64,000 nucleotides of DNA from Enterococcus rotai (GTDB taxonomy: Bacteria; Bacillota; Bacilli; Lactobacillales; Enterococcaceae): positions 1,970,102 through 2,034,101 of the forward strand of contig NZ_CP013655.1 of the NCBI RefSeq assembly GCF_001465345.1, in the 5' to 3' direction. The position numbers were made by a program, and so were the translations under genes. The notes beneath the pieces are model-generated. The model saw only the letters and a program-made list of their open reading frames with translations, was not told the origin of the DNA and made no database searches. Within the stretch, counting starts at the first letter, position 1. Every line of letters begins with the position of its first letter. This document shows, piece after piece, positions 44,481 through 53,749 of this stretch.

Positions 44481-44924
44481 TTATTGTACAGCTTCTGCTA
44501 GTTTTTTCGCAAAAGCTTCGAGATTTTGAATATCTTCTTCTTCAGCAGCTAAATCAACTTTTACACTATCTGCGCCTTTTGAAGCACCAATTTTTGTGAA
44601 CACAGCGTCAAAGTCATCCACTGATTTACAAAAATCATCGTAAAAAGTATCCCCAGAACCACAAACACCATACGTTTTTCCAGATAAATCGATTTCTTGT
44701 AACTCTTCATAAAAATCTACGATTTCATCAGGCAACTCACCATCACCATATGTGTAAGTTGCGACAACGCAAATGTCTGCATCTTCAAAGTCTTCAGGAT
44801 CCACTTGTGTACATTCGTTGATCTCAACTTCAATATTTAAATTTTCTAAAGCTTCAGCAACGATATCTGCTATTTCTTCTGTATTTCCAGTCATACTTGC
44901 ATAAACGATTTTAGCTAAGGTCAT
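44481..44924 (-). CDS. Flavodoxin
   Basis: The 147-residue protein is a short-chain flavodoxin. The FMN phosphate loop SMTGNTEEIAD lies at residues about 10-20, and the loops TYTYGDGELPDE and CGSGDTFYDDFC contact the flavin ring. It carries electrons at low potential for reductive enzymes in the cytosol. Many acidic residues are typical. GGAGGA precedes the ATG. Confidence 0.96.
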   Translation of the reverse strand: MTLAKIVYASMTGNTEEIADIVAEALENLNIEVEINECTQVDPEDFEDADICVVATYTYGDGELPDEIVDFYEELQEIDLSGKTYGVCGSGDTFYDDFCKSVDDFDAVFTKIGASKGADSVKVDLAAEEEDIQNLEAFAKKLAEAVQ

Positions 44925-45134
44925 TAGATTTCCTCCTTCAAATAATACAACCTTGATTATATCAGAAGAACGAAGGTCGTGTAAATTACAAAATTGAAGC
45001 TGAAAAGGAAGAAGTTACTTTTATAGCAGCGTTTATAGCAGGTGTGGATGAAGAAAAAATGTGAAAGTAATGTTTAACAATGACTTTTCAGTGAAATTTT
45101 CACAAATTATGATAAAATACTCTTATATAAAGAT

Positions 45135-45253
45135 TATTTAGCTATGTGGGCTAGTCTCTATGAAAAAAGATAAAATATGCTCGTGACAAAAAGCGTCACA
45201 ATCCTATTTTCCTATTTTTCTACGAGCCTAAACGAGCCTGCTGCGCTTTTATT
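45135..45253 (+). repeat. Modular structured repeat, copy D1
   Basis: It contains the 5-prime hairpin TAGCT-ATGTG-GGCTA, GAAAAAAGATAAAA, an inner GTGAC...GTCAC hairpin, TTTTCCTATTTTTC, and the 3-prime arm AGCCTGC, which pairs with GTGGGCT using wobbles. It ends GCTTTTATTG, joined to D2. Confidence 0.82.
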
Positions 45254-45255
45254 GT

Positions 45256-45378
45256 TATCTAGCTTCAAGAGCTAGCCTTTCGGGAAAAAGATAAATTATA
45301 AATGAGGTAAAGAACACCTCATTTATAATTTCCTATTTTCCTGTCAAGGCTGAATGAGCTCTTTCAGCTTTTAAATTT
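45256..45378 (+). repeat. Modular structured repeat, copy D2
   Basis: It has the perfect 5-prime hairpin CTAGCT-TCAAG-AGCTAG, an inner perfect hairpin AAATTATAAATGAGG/CCTCATTTATAATTT, and the perfect long-range helix AAGAGCT/AGCTCTT. It ends GCTTTTAAATTT, directly before the AGGAGG of map. Confidence 0.87.
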
Positions 45379-45394
45379 AGGAGGACGAGATTAA

Positions 45395-46159
45395 ATGATT
45401 ACATTAAAATCACCAAGAGAAATTGAAATGATGGATGAGTCTGGAGAGTTATTGGCAGATGTTCACCGTCATTTACGTACGTTTATTAAACCCGGCGTGA
45501 CAAGTTGGGATATTGAAGTATTTGTGAGAGACTTTATTGAAAGTCATGGCGGCATTGCTGCCCAAATTGGTTTTGAGGACTATAAATATGCTACTTGCTG
45601 CAGTATCAACGATGAAATCTGTCATGGATTTCCTCGGAAAAAACCATTGAAAGATGGTGATTTGATCAAAGTAGATATGTGTATTGATTTAAAAGGGGCT
45701 GTTTCAGATTCTTGTTGGGCTTATGTTGTAGGGAACTCAACACCTGAATTAGATCACTTAATGGAAGTGACTAGAAAAGCGTTGTACTTAGGGATCGAAC
45801 AAGCGCAAGTCGGTAATCGTATTGGGGATATTGGTCATGCGATCCAAACTTATGTTGAAAGTGAAAACTTATCTGTCGTAAGAGATTTTGTAGGACATGG
45901 TATTGGTCCAACGATTCACGAGAGTCCTGTGATCCCTCACTATGGTGAAGCAGGTAAAGGTCTTCGACTAAAAGAAGGAATGGTTATTACGATTGAGCCG
46001 ATGGTCAATACTGGAACTTGGCGTATGAAAATGGATCCAAATGGCTGGACAGCGTATACTTTAGACGGTGGACTCAGTTGTCAATTTGAACATACGTTGG
46101 CAATTACGAAAGAGGGTCCGAAAATTTTGACTTCTCAAGGAGAAGAGTTGACATACTAA
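45395..46159 (+). CDS. map: Methionine aminopeptidase, type I
   Basis: The 254-residue enzyme removes the initiator methionine from new proteins. The five metal ligands are visible: aspartates in KVDMCIDLKGAVSDSCWAY, the histidine in DFVGHGIGPTIHE, and glutamates in VITIEPMV and CQFEHTLAIT. AGGAGG at 45379-45384 belongs to the end of the repeat D2. The YihY gene starts 25 bp downstream, so the two are likely one transcript. The same map-YihY-epaA order is known from E. faecalis. Confidence 0.96.
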   Translation: MITLKSPREIEMMDESGELLADVHRHLRTFIKPGVTSWDIEVFVRDFIESHGGIAAQIGFEDYKYATCCSINDEICHGFPRKKPLKDGDLIKVDMCIDLKGAVSDSCWAYVVGNSTPELDHLMEVTRKALYLGIEQAQVGNRIGDIGHAIQTYVESENLSVVRDFVGHGIGPTIHESPVIPHYGEAGKGLRLKEGMVITIEPMVNTGTWRMKMDPNGWTAYTLDGGLSCQFEHTLAITKEGPKILTSQGEELTY

Positions 46160-46184
46160 TGAACTTAAATTAGAGGAGAATTTT

Positions 46185-47099
46185 ATGAAACTAGTGGACA
46201 AAGTAAAGAGTAACAAGAACTTGATGCGTTTCATCGAAACGACACAAAATCGAATGGTCGATTCGGAAATTGGCAATACATCTGTTGTGGTGGCTTACTA
46301 TTTACTCTTGTCCTTGTTTCCTCTATTGATTGCGGTAGGAAATATCCTACCGTATTTACATATTGATCCAAACGATGTTCTGCCTTATATCGCAGAAGCG
46401 ATCCCGGAAGCTATCTTCAATGATTTAAAGCCGGCGATTCAGTCATTACTAACACAACGATCTGGCAGTTTGCTTTCTATTTCTGCTTTAGCAGCTTTAT
46501 GGAGTGCCAGTCAAAGTATTAATGCTTTACAAACCGCAATGAACAAGGCTTTTGGCGTTGAGCAACGAAAAAACTTTATTATTGTCCGCTTAATGTCATT
46601 GTTTGTTATTCTTTTATTTTTGACGGCAATTGTAGGAGTAGTTGGTGTCTTAGGATTAGGTAAAACGATTTTAGATTTGTTACAGCCGATTTTTCATTTT
46701 TCCACGGATTTTATTGATACTTTCCAAGCGTTAAAATGGCCGATTACATCGTTGGTGCTTTTAGTGATCATGTGTTTGATTTATCGGGTTGTTCCTAATG
46801 CTAAACTGACCTTTCGTTCCATCGTTCCTGGTGCTGTATTTGCAACTGTAGGCTGGATGTTGTTATCACAAGTGTTTGGACTCTATATTACGTATTTCAG
46901 TTCAAAAATCGCTAGTTATCAAATTATAGGAAGTTTTATCATTTTGATGCTATGGCTGAATTTTGCAGCTACGATCATTATTTTAGGTGGTATTATCAAT
47001 GCTGTTGTCAAAGAATATCTGTCAAATGAAAAAATCCAGCATCGCTACGGGTTGATTAATCGTTTAGTTGATAAAATAAAAGAAAAGTTAAAGAAATAG
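46185..47099 (+). CDS. YihY/BrkB-family membrane protein
   Basis: The 304-residue protein has six hydrophobic helices and the YihY-family features SVVVAYYLLLSLFPLLIAVG near the start, LWSASQSINALQTAMNKAFG, and GSFIILMLWLNFAATIIILG. Formerly annotated as ribonuclease BN, the family has no proven nuclease activity and may be a transporter. It follows map by 25 bp. A cytoplasmic basic tail ends in KIKEKLKK. Confidence 0.9.
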   Translation: MKLVDKVKSNKNLMRFIETTQNRMVDSEIGNTSVVVAYYLLLSLFPLLIAVGNILPYLHIDPNDVLPYIAEAIPEAIFNDLKPAIQSLLTQRSGSLLSISALAALWSASQSINALQTAMNKAFGVEQRKNFIIVRLMSLFVILLFLTAIVGVVGVLGLGKTILDLLQPIFHFSTDFIDTFQALKWPITSLVLLVIMCLIYRVVPNAKLTFRSIVPGAVFATVGWMLLSQVFGLYITYFSSKIASYQIIGSFIILMLWLNFAATIIILGGIINAVVKEYLSNEKIQHRYGLINRLVDKIKEKLKK

Positions 47100-47173
47100 C
47101 TCGATTGCTTTTGATTCAGATAAATGAGTAGGAACGCAGGCTTTTCCTAAGCTGTGGAAACACCTGTTCCAAC

Positions 47174-47201
47174 TTGTAAATGTGGAATGATTCGGTATAA
47201 T
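47174..47201 (+). promoter_or_regulatory. Promoter of the TagO-like gene
   Basis: TTGTAA (47174-47179) and TATAAT (47196-47201) are spaced by 16 bp, about 32 bp before the start codon. Confidence 0.65.
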
Positions 47202-47232
47202 ATACGATGTACATTAAGAAAGTAGGTTCAGC

Positions 47233-48369
47233 ATGTCGATGTTTATTTATGAAATTGTTATTCGTCTATTTCTGACGTTTATTTTATCGCTGATTGTAAC
47301 ACCAATTATTAAACTATTGGCTTTTAGAATAGGCGCCTATGATGCTCCAGGTGAAAGAAGGATAAACACTAAAATCATGCCGACAGCAGGAGGTTTAAGC
47401 ATTTATTTTGTCTTTGCTTTTTCTTGTTTAGTTATGTTTCAGTCGATTATACCAGTTGATTATATCTGGCCGATTATTTTAGGTGCGGGGATTGTGGTTG
47501 CAACAGGTTTGATCGATGATATTTACGAATTGTCGCCAAAGAAAAAAACACTAGGGATTCTGTTAGGGGCTTTAGTCATTTATTTTGTAGCGGAAATTCG
47601 GATCGATGCCGTAACTTTGCCGTTTTTTGGACATATTGATTTACGCTGGCTTAGTTTGCCGCTGACACTATTTTGGATTTTGGCTATTACAAATGCCATC
47701 AATCTGATCGATGGTTTAGATGGACTTGCATCTGGTGTTTCAATCATCAGTTTAACAACGATCGGTGTGATCGGCTACTTTTTCCTTCATGCTAAAACAG
47801 TTTATATTCCGATTGTGATTTTTATCTTAGTTGCTAGTATTGCGGGATTTTTTCCGTATAATTTTTATCCTGCTAAAGTTTTTCTAGGTGATACAGGAGC
47901 ATTGTTTTTAGGCTTTATGATTGCCGTGATGTCCTTACAAGGATTGAAAAATGCGACATTTATCACGGTTATTACACCAATGATTATTTTAGGTGTACCA
48001 ATTACGGATACAGTTTATGCGATTATTCGCCGACTAATGAATAAACGTCCGATTTCATCTGCTGATAAGATGCATTTACATCATCGATTGTTGTCACTTG
48101 GCTTTACACATAAAGGTGCAGTCATGACAATTTACGGTTTGGCATTGGTTTTTTCATTTGTCGCGTTGTTATTTAGCTATGCAAGTAATGTTGCTTCGAT
48201 TCTACTGATTGTTTTTAGTGCGATTGGGCTGGAATTGTTTATTGAAATGATTGGTTTAGTTGGAGAAAATCATCAGCCGTTGATGTATATTTTGCGGATG
48301 TTTGGCAATCGAGAGTTTCGTCATCAACAGTTAGAAAAAAGATTAGGAAAACACTCTAAGAAAAAGTAA
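47233..48369 (+). CDS. epaA: Undecaprenyl-phosphate GlcNAc-1-phosphate transferase (TagO/WecA family, EpaA-like)
   Basis: The 378-residue integral membrane enzyme transfers a HexNAc-1-phosphate from UDP onto undecaprenyl phosphate and so starts cell-wall polysaccharide synthesis. About eleven helices are visible. Family motifs are GLIDDIYELSPKKK (DD pair), NAINLIDGLDGLASG, FLGDTGALFLGF, and the C-terminal MHLHHRLLSLGF. In E. faecalis the same gene position is epaA, essential for the rhamnopolysaccharide anchor. A terminator follows, so it is transcribed apart from the next genes. Confidence 0.92.
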   Translation: MSMFIYEIVIRLFLTFILSLIVTPIIKLLAFRIGAYDAPGERRINTKIMPTAGGLSIYFVFAFSCLVMFQSIIPVDYIWPIILGAGIVVATGLIDDIYELSPKKKTLGILLGALVIYFVAEIRIDAVTLPFFGHIDLRWLSLPLTLFWILAITNAINLIDGLDGLASGVSIISLTTIGVIGYFFLHAKTVYIPIVIFILVASIAGFFPYNFYPAKVFLGDTGALFLGFMIAVMSLQGLKNATFITVITPMIILGVPITDTVYAIIRRLMNKRPISSADKMHLHHRLLSLGFTHKGAVMTIYGLALVFSFVALLFSYASNVASILLIVFSAIGLELFIEMIGLVGENHQPLMYILRMFGNREFRHQQLEKRLGKHSKKK

Positions 48370-48436
48370 ATAAATCGTAAGAATCTTTGCTGGTTTTTTA
48401 AGCTGTGCTATAATTTATTGATTGGGTAAACGGAAA

Positions 48437-48474
48437 AAGCGGAGTAAGACTCAGTAAGTTTTGCTCCGCTTTCC
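48437..48474 (+). terminator. Terminator after epaA
   Basis: AAAGCGGAG and CTCCGCTTT pair, with a further inner AA.ACT/AGT.TT. It separates the initiator gene from the glycosyltransferase operon. There are no more obvious features up to 48610 apart from the GAGGTG ribosome site. Confidence 0.8.
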
Positions 48475-48610
48475 TAGAATTCAAATAAAAAGTTGATGCA
48501 TAGAATGTTCTCTTTTTGAAAACATTTTTGATAGCTAAAAGTTTAGGTGGGGTAAACTAGTCTAAGAATCACTGGCTGAATTCATCTTATTTCAAACGAG
48601 GTGCAAAAAT

Positions 48611-49390
48611 ATGAATGATAGAATAACAATTTCCATTGTTACTCACAATAGCCGTCATATTTTTGATGTGCTTGATAATTTAAAACTCGAACTCGGCCTA
48701 GAGTCAATTTATGATATACATATATTTGATAATGCTTCTGAACAAGAGTATATAAACCAACTTGAACTGTATGGTTCTTTTATTACCATGCATAAATCAG
48801 AAGAAAATAAAGGCTTTGGCTACGGTCATAATCAGATACTGAAAATGGTTGACACACAGTATGCTGTTATTTTTAACCCAGATGTTTTGCTTACAAAAGA
48901 GGCGTTGGATAAGCTGCTTCAGCGAATAGAAGAAGAGCCGCTTGCCGCAGTCTGTCCAAAAGTGTTGAACTCAGATGGAACGACTCAATACTTAGTCCGT
49001 CAGAAATTAGACGTATTCGATTACATGTTGCGTTTTGTTCCGTTTCAATCGGTCAAAAAGCTATTTGACAAACGGCTGAGGTATTATGAATGTCGTGATT
49101 TGCCAGACGATCAAACCTCCTATATTAAAATGGGGTCCGGTTGTTTTATGGTCATCGATATCGATAAATTTAAACAAATCGGTGGTTTTGACGAACGCTT
49201 CTTCATGTATTTTGAAGACAATGACCTTTGTTTAAGTTTTGGAAAAGCAGGGTATAAAATTTTGTATACCCCTTTTGAAACTGTAACGCATTTGTATGAA
49301 AAAGGTGCACATAAAAACAAGAAATTATTTAAGATATTTATGCAATCAATGATCAAGTTTTTCAACAAATGGGGTTGGAGGTTTTTCTAG
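48611..49390 (+). CDS. epaB: GT2 rhamnosyltransferase-like protein (EpaB-like)
   Basis: The 259-residue glycosyltransferase family 2 enzyme begins ITISIVTHNSRHIFDVLDNL and has the metal/nucleotide region AVIFNPDVLLTKEAL, SGCFMVIDIDKFKQIGGFDE and RFFMYFEDNDLCLSF, as in RgpA/RgpB-like rhamnan enzymes that use dTDP-rhamnose. It works at the inner face of the membrane on the lipid-linked chain. It opens the operon that includes the rml genes, and its stop overlaps the next start. The acceptor cannot be read from sequence. Confidence 0.87.
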   Translation: MNDRITISIVTHNSRHIFDVLDNLKLELGLESIYDIHIFDNASEQEYINQLELYGSFITMHKSEENKGFGYGHNQILKMVDTQYAVIFNPDVLLTKEALDKLLQRIEEEPLAAVCPKVLNSDGTTQYLVRQKLDVFDYMLRFVPFQSVKKLFDKRLRYYECRDLPDDQTSYIKMGSGCFMVIDIDKFKQIGGFDERFFMYFEDNDLCLSFGKAGYKILYTPFETVTHLYEKGAHKNKKLFKIFMQSMIKFFNKWGWRFF

Positions 49391-50223
49391 TGGAGAATAA
49401 GTTGGTGATTACAATTGTTTTATATCAGACTGAATTCTCACAGACACCAAGTTACGGTCTTATCAAAAAAACACTGACTGAAAATGAGTTGGTCTATCTA
49501 TTCATTTATGATAATAGTCCTGAACCGCAAGCTAACGAATTATTTCAGCATGCTCAGGTACGGTATATCCATGATGCAACGAATCCTGGCTTGGCGCAGG
49601 CTTATAATGCTGGCAACCAATATTTTAGTCAGGTTCAAGGCGATCTTCTATTACTGCTTGATCAAGATACATTATTGGATGATCGTTATCTTGCCACGCT
49701 CTTAACCTTGACCTTGGATGAAGCGATTGCTGCTTATGTTCCACTGGTGTTCGCTCAGGCTAGACAAATCTCGCCTGTCTTTTCGGAAGATTATATCGGA
49801 CGTCATTCTGAGTTGCCTAAAGCCGGCATCTACTCACAGCAGATCATGAGTATTAATTCTGGAACCGCGTTGCCTAAAACAATCTTAAAAAGCATTGGTT
49901 CATTTAATCAAGATTTTCCTTTAGATTTTTTAGATCATTGGCTTTTTTGGAAAATTTATCAATTGAACAAAAAAATTTGTGTCTTAGATCATCACTTAGA
50001 TCATGAGTTATCTGTTTTGAATTATGAAACACTCAGCAGTCAAAGATATGAGTCGATTATTCGAGCTGAAAGTCTTTTTTATCAAAAATATGATCAGAGT
50101 AAATTTTACATTCACAGAAGACATTTGTTGCTAAGATCGGTGAAACAATTTTTTCTTGTTAAGAATCGGAACATTTGGCGACGTACGTTTTTAGAGTATC
50201 GATTACTAATGAAAGGAAAATAA
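49390..50223 (+). CDS. epaC: GT2 rhamnosyltransferase (EpaC-like)
   Basis: The 277-residue GT2 enzyme starts at GTG 49390 (MENKLVITIVLYQTEF), where TTGGAGG lies 8 bases upstream; the longer frame from 49369 lies within the epaB end without a ribosome site. Motifs are FIYDNSPEP, ATNPGLAQAYNAG and LLLLLDQDTLLDD (DxD), then SINSGTALPKTILKSIGSFN. This is typical of rhamnan-backbone transferases. Its start overlaps the epaB stop by one base and it abuts epaD, so the three are coupled. Confidence 0.86.
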   Translation: MENKLVITIVLYQTEFSQTPSYGLIKKTLTENELVYLFIYDNSPEPQANELFQHAQVRYIHDATNPGLAQAYNAGNQYFSQVQGDLLLLLDQDTLLDDRYLATLLTLTLDEAIAAYVPLVFAQARQISPVFSEDYIGRHSELPKAGIYSQQIMSINSGTALPKTILKSIGSFNQDFPLDFLDHWLFWKIYQLNKKICVLDHHLDHELSVLNYETLSSQRYESIIRAESLFYQKYDQSKFYIHRRHLLLRSVKQFFLVKNRNIWRRTFLEYRLLMKGK

Positions 50224-50937
50224 ATGATCTCAATTTGTATAGCAACATATAATGGAGAAAACTATTTAGAAGAGCAACTTGCCAGTATTTTACCTCAAAT
50301 GACTGCATCTGATGAACTGATCATCTCTGATGACGGTTCTAAAGATGAGACAGTGACTATCATCAATCGCTATGCAGCGCAAGATGAACGAATCAAATTT
50401 TTTAAAGGTCCCGGCAAAGGTGTGATTGCTAATTTTGAGTTTGCAATTAATCAAAGCCAGGGAGACTTTATCTTTTTGGCTGATCAAGATGATGTTTGGT
50501 TGCCAGAAAAAGTTCAGACAACCCTGAGTTTTTTTGCTTCTCATCCTAAAATTGATCTGGTTATTAGTGATTTAGTGATCGTTGATGAACAGTTACAAGT
50601 CATTGAACCATCTTACTTTGAGTATCGAAAGGTGACATTAGGCTTTCTTCACAACATCGTGAAAAATAAATATATTGGCGCAGGGATGGCTTTTCGTGGC
50701 AGTCTTAAATCAAGGATCTTGCCTATACCAGCTAAAGTGCCTATGCATGATATGTGGATCGGTTTAATTGCAGCCTATAAAAATAAAAGTGCATTGATTC
50801 CGCAAACACTTACGTTGTATCGCAGACATAATAACAATGCGAGTGAAATCAATACAAAAGCCAGCTTTTTTCAACAATTGAAATGGCGCTGTGCAATTAG
50901 TTATGTTCTATTCAAAAGAATTTTTTTTAATTCATAG
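50224..50937 (+). CDS. epaD: GT2 rhamnosyltransferase (EpaD-like)
   Basis: The 237-residue GT2 enzyme has MISICIATYNGENYLEEQLA, IISDDGSKDETV and FLADQDDVWLPEKV (the QDDVW motif), the pattern of RfbF/RgpA-type alpha-rhamnosyltransferases. The C-terminal part contains GAGMAFRGSLK and MHDMWIGLIA. It follows epaC without a gap (TAAATG), with GAAAGGA as ribosome site, and precedes the dTDP-rhamnose genes that provide its donor. Confidence 0.87.
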   Translation: MISICIATYNGENYLEEQLASILPQMTASDELIISDDGSKDETVTIINRYAAQDERIKFFKGPGKGVIANFEFAINQSQGDFIFLADQDDVWLPEKVQTTLSFFASHPKIDLVISDLVIVDEQLQVIEPSYFEYRKVTLGFLHNIVKNKYIGAGMAFRGSLKSRILPIPAKVPMHDMWIGLIAAYKNKSALIPQTLTLYRRHNNNASEINTKASFFQQLKWRCAISYVLFKRIFFNS

Positions 50938-51062
50938 AAAATGGCTATTTTACAGTTTTGTAAAATATTCTTAAAATGAATGACAATCATTGCTAATAAT
51001 GCAATAATAGCAATTAGTAATGTCAGTGAATGACAATAAAAAAGAGTGTAAGGAGTTTTTTT
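50938..51062 (+). other. AT-rich intergenic region before rmlA
   Basis: The segment holds a weak hairpin ATTTTAC/GTAAAAT right after epaD and a direct repeat GAATGACAAT at about 50977 and 51023, with a GCTAATA/TAATAGC dyad between. This may be a promoter/operator for the rml genes. No clear -35/-10 pair was found. Confidence 0.4.
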
Positions 51063-51932
51063 ATGAAAGGGATCATCTTAGCTGGAGGAAGTGGAACCAG
51101 ATTATATCCATTAACGAAAGCAACATCAAAACAATTAATGCCTATCTATGATAAACCAATGATTTACTATCCAATGTCGACATTGATGCTAGCAGGTATC
51201 AAGGAAATTCTAATTATTTCTACACCCGATGACACACCTCGTTTTGAAAGTTTATTTGGGGATGGGAAAGATCTTGGGATTCATATTGAATATGCTGTAC
51301 AAGAAAGTCCAGACGGATTAGCTCAAGCATTTATTATTGGCGAAGAGTTTATTGGTGATGATAGTGTGTGTCTTGTTTTGGGTGACAATATTTATTATGG
51401 CGGGGGACTGTCTAATATGTTACAACGTGCTGCCGCAAAAGAGAGTGGAGCAACTGTTTTCGGGTACCATGTGAATGATCCAGAACGATTTGGTGTGGTT
51501 GAATTTGACAGCGATATGCAAGCTCTTTCTATTGAAGAAAAACCAGAAAAACCAAAATCAAATTATGCGGTGACTGGCTTGTATTTTTATGATAACGATG
51601 TGATTGAAATCGCAAAAAATATCAAACCATCTGATCGTGGCGAATTAGAAATTACGGATGTTAACAAAGTCTACTTAGAAAAAAATAAATTATCAGTTGA
51701 ACTAATGGGCAGAGGCTTTGCTTGGTTAGATACTGGTACTCATGAATCGCTTTTAGAAGCATCGACTTTTATTGAGACGATTGAGAAGCGACAAAATTTA
51801 AAAGTAGCTTGTCTAGAAGAAATCGCTTATAGAATGAGCTATATCACAAAAAATCAGTTGATAGAATTAGCACAGCCATTAAAGAAAAATGGTTATGGAC
51901 AATACTTATTAAGATTGGCAGAAACAGACTAG
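51063..51932 (+). CDS. rmlA: Glucose-1-phosphate thymidylyltransferase
   Basis: RmlA (EpaE) makes dTDP-glucose from dTTP and glucose 1-phosphate, the first step to dTDP-rhamnose. The 289-residue protein starts [20 protein letters not shown], the nucleotide-binding signature, and continues with [11 protein letters not shown] and [20 protein letters not shown]. The start at 51063 follows AAGGAG; the open frame back to 51030 lacks a ribosome site. It lies 13 bp before rmlC. The enzyme is normally inhibited by dTDP-rhamnose. Confidence 0.97.
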   Translation: MKGIILAGGSGTRLYPLTKATSKQLMPIYDKPMIYYPMSTLMLAGIKEILIISTPDDTPRFESLFGDGKDLGIHIEYAVQESPDGLAQAFIIGEEFIGDDSVCLVLGDNIYYGGGLSNMLQRAAAKESGATVFGYHVNDPERFGVVEFDSDMQALSIEEKPEKPKSNYAVTGLYFYDNDVIEIAKNIKPSDRGELEITDVNKVYLEKNKLSVELMGRGFAWLDTGTHESLLEASTFIETIEKRQNLKVACLEEIAYRMSYITKNQLIELAQPLKKNGYGQYLLRLAETD

Positions 51933-51945
51933 GAGCGAAGACAGA

Positions 51946-52518
51946 ATGAAAGTAATCGACACAAAATTACAAGACGTTAAAATCATTGAAATGGATGTCT
52001 TCGGTGATCACCGTGGCTTCTTTACGGAAAGCTATTCAAAAGAAAAATTTGCCGAGCAAGGCTTGAATTTTGATTTTGTACAAGATAACCATTCTCTTTC
52101 AAGTGAAGCTGGCGTATTACGCGGTTTACATTTCCAAAAAGGGCAAGCAGCTCAAACGAAGTTGATTCGTGTTGTAACAGGGGCAGTATTAGACGTGATC
52201 GTAGATATCCGTAAAGGGAGTCCGACTTATGGTCAATGGGAAGGCTACATTTTATCAGAACATAACCATCGTCAACTATTAGTGCCTAAAGGATATGCAC
52301 ATGGTTTTGTAACATTGACACCGAATGTTAATTTTATGTATAAATGTGACAATTACTATAATGCAGCTGCAGATGGCGGGATTGCCTTTGATGATCCTGA
52401 TTTGTCAATTGATTGGCCGATCGATATCCAAAAAGCAATTACGTCTGAAAAAGATAAAAATCACCCGACATTGAAAGAATTTGAAGCAGAGAATTCTTTT
52501 ATTTATGGTGAAATCTAA
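51946..52518 (+). CDS. rmlC: dTDP-4-dehydrorhamnose 3,5-epimerase
   Basis: RmlC (EpaF) is a 190-residue cupin that epimerises dTDP-4-keto-6-deoxyglucose at C3 and C5. Motifs are DHRGFFTESYSKEKF, DNHSLSSEAGVLRGLHFQ (catalytic His in GLHFQ), VVDIR-like VIVDIRKGSPTYG, and PKGYAHGFVTL. It acts third in the dTDP-rhamnose pathway. It is placed between rmlA and rmlB as in many rml operons. GGAGCGA is the ribosome site. Confidence 0.96.
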   Translation: MKVIDTKLQDVKIIEMDVFGDHRGFFTESYSKEKFAEQGLNFDFVQDNHSLSSEAGVLRGLHFQKGQAAQTKLIRVVTGAVLDVIVDIRKGSPTYGQWEGYILSEHNHRQLLVPKGYAHGFVTLTPNVNFMYKCDNYYNAAADGGIAFDDPDLSIDWPIDIQKAITSEKDKNHPTLKEFEAENSFIYGEI

Positions 52519-53571
<1,053 letters not shown>

Positions 53572-53637
53572 TCGCTATCCTATTTCGAGGATATCTTACA
53601 TCTGATTTTAACCGAGTGTGATTAAAATAGTGACTTG

Positions 53638-53681
53638 TTGAGCGTGGAACAAAACTAAAAAATGGTTTTGCTCCACGCTCT
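53638..53681 (+). terminator. Long hairpin between rmlB and rmlD (terminator-like, no T-run)
   Basis: GAGCGTGGA.CAAAAC pairs with GTTTTGCTCCACGCTC over about 15 bp. There is no T-run after it, so it may be a partial terminator, an mRNA-stability element, or a copy of a dispersed hairpin family. Its inner part resembles the hairpins at 44419 and 48437. Confidence 0.7.
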
Positions 53682-53749
53682 AAATACGAATTGATAACAG
53701 GCTGAAAGGGCGAAATTCTTGCTGCTTGCTTATCAAAGGAGGAAATAGA

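Larger units (their letters stand above)
44925..45394. other. Intergenic region with two tandem structured repeats before map
   Basis: This 470-bp stretch has no credible complete gene. About 200 bp of AT-rich sequence includes a likely -10 (TATGATAAAATA near 45108) for map, then two tandem repeat copies fill 45135-45378 and end at the map ribosome site. An open stretch around 44960-45064 without a start codon is noted under rejected items. Confidence 0.7.

Noticed and set aside
44956-45064. Open stretch reading ...NYKIEAEKEEVTFIAAFIAGVDEEKM before repeat D1
   Set aside because: It has no start codon, no ribosome site and no family I recognise. It may be a gene remnant, but there is too little to call it.
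9938-45378. CRISPR array explanation for the repeated elements
   Set aside because: Copies are about 120 bp, dispersed or in pairs, with internal helices and no regular short repeat-spacer pattern or cas genes.
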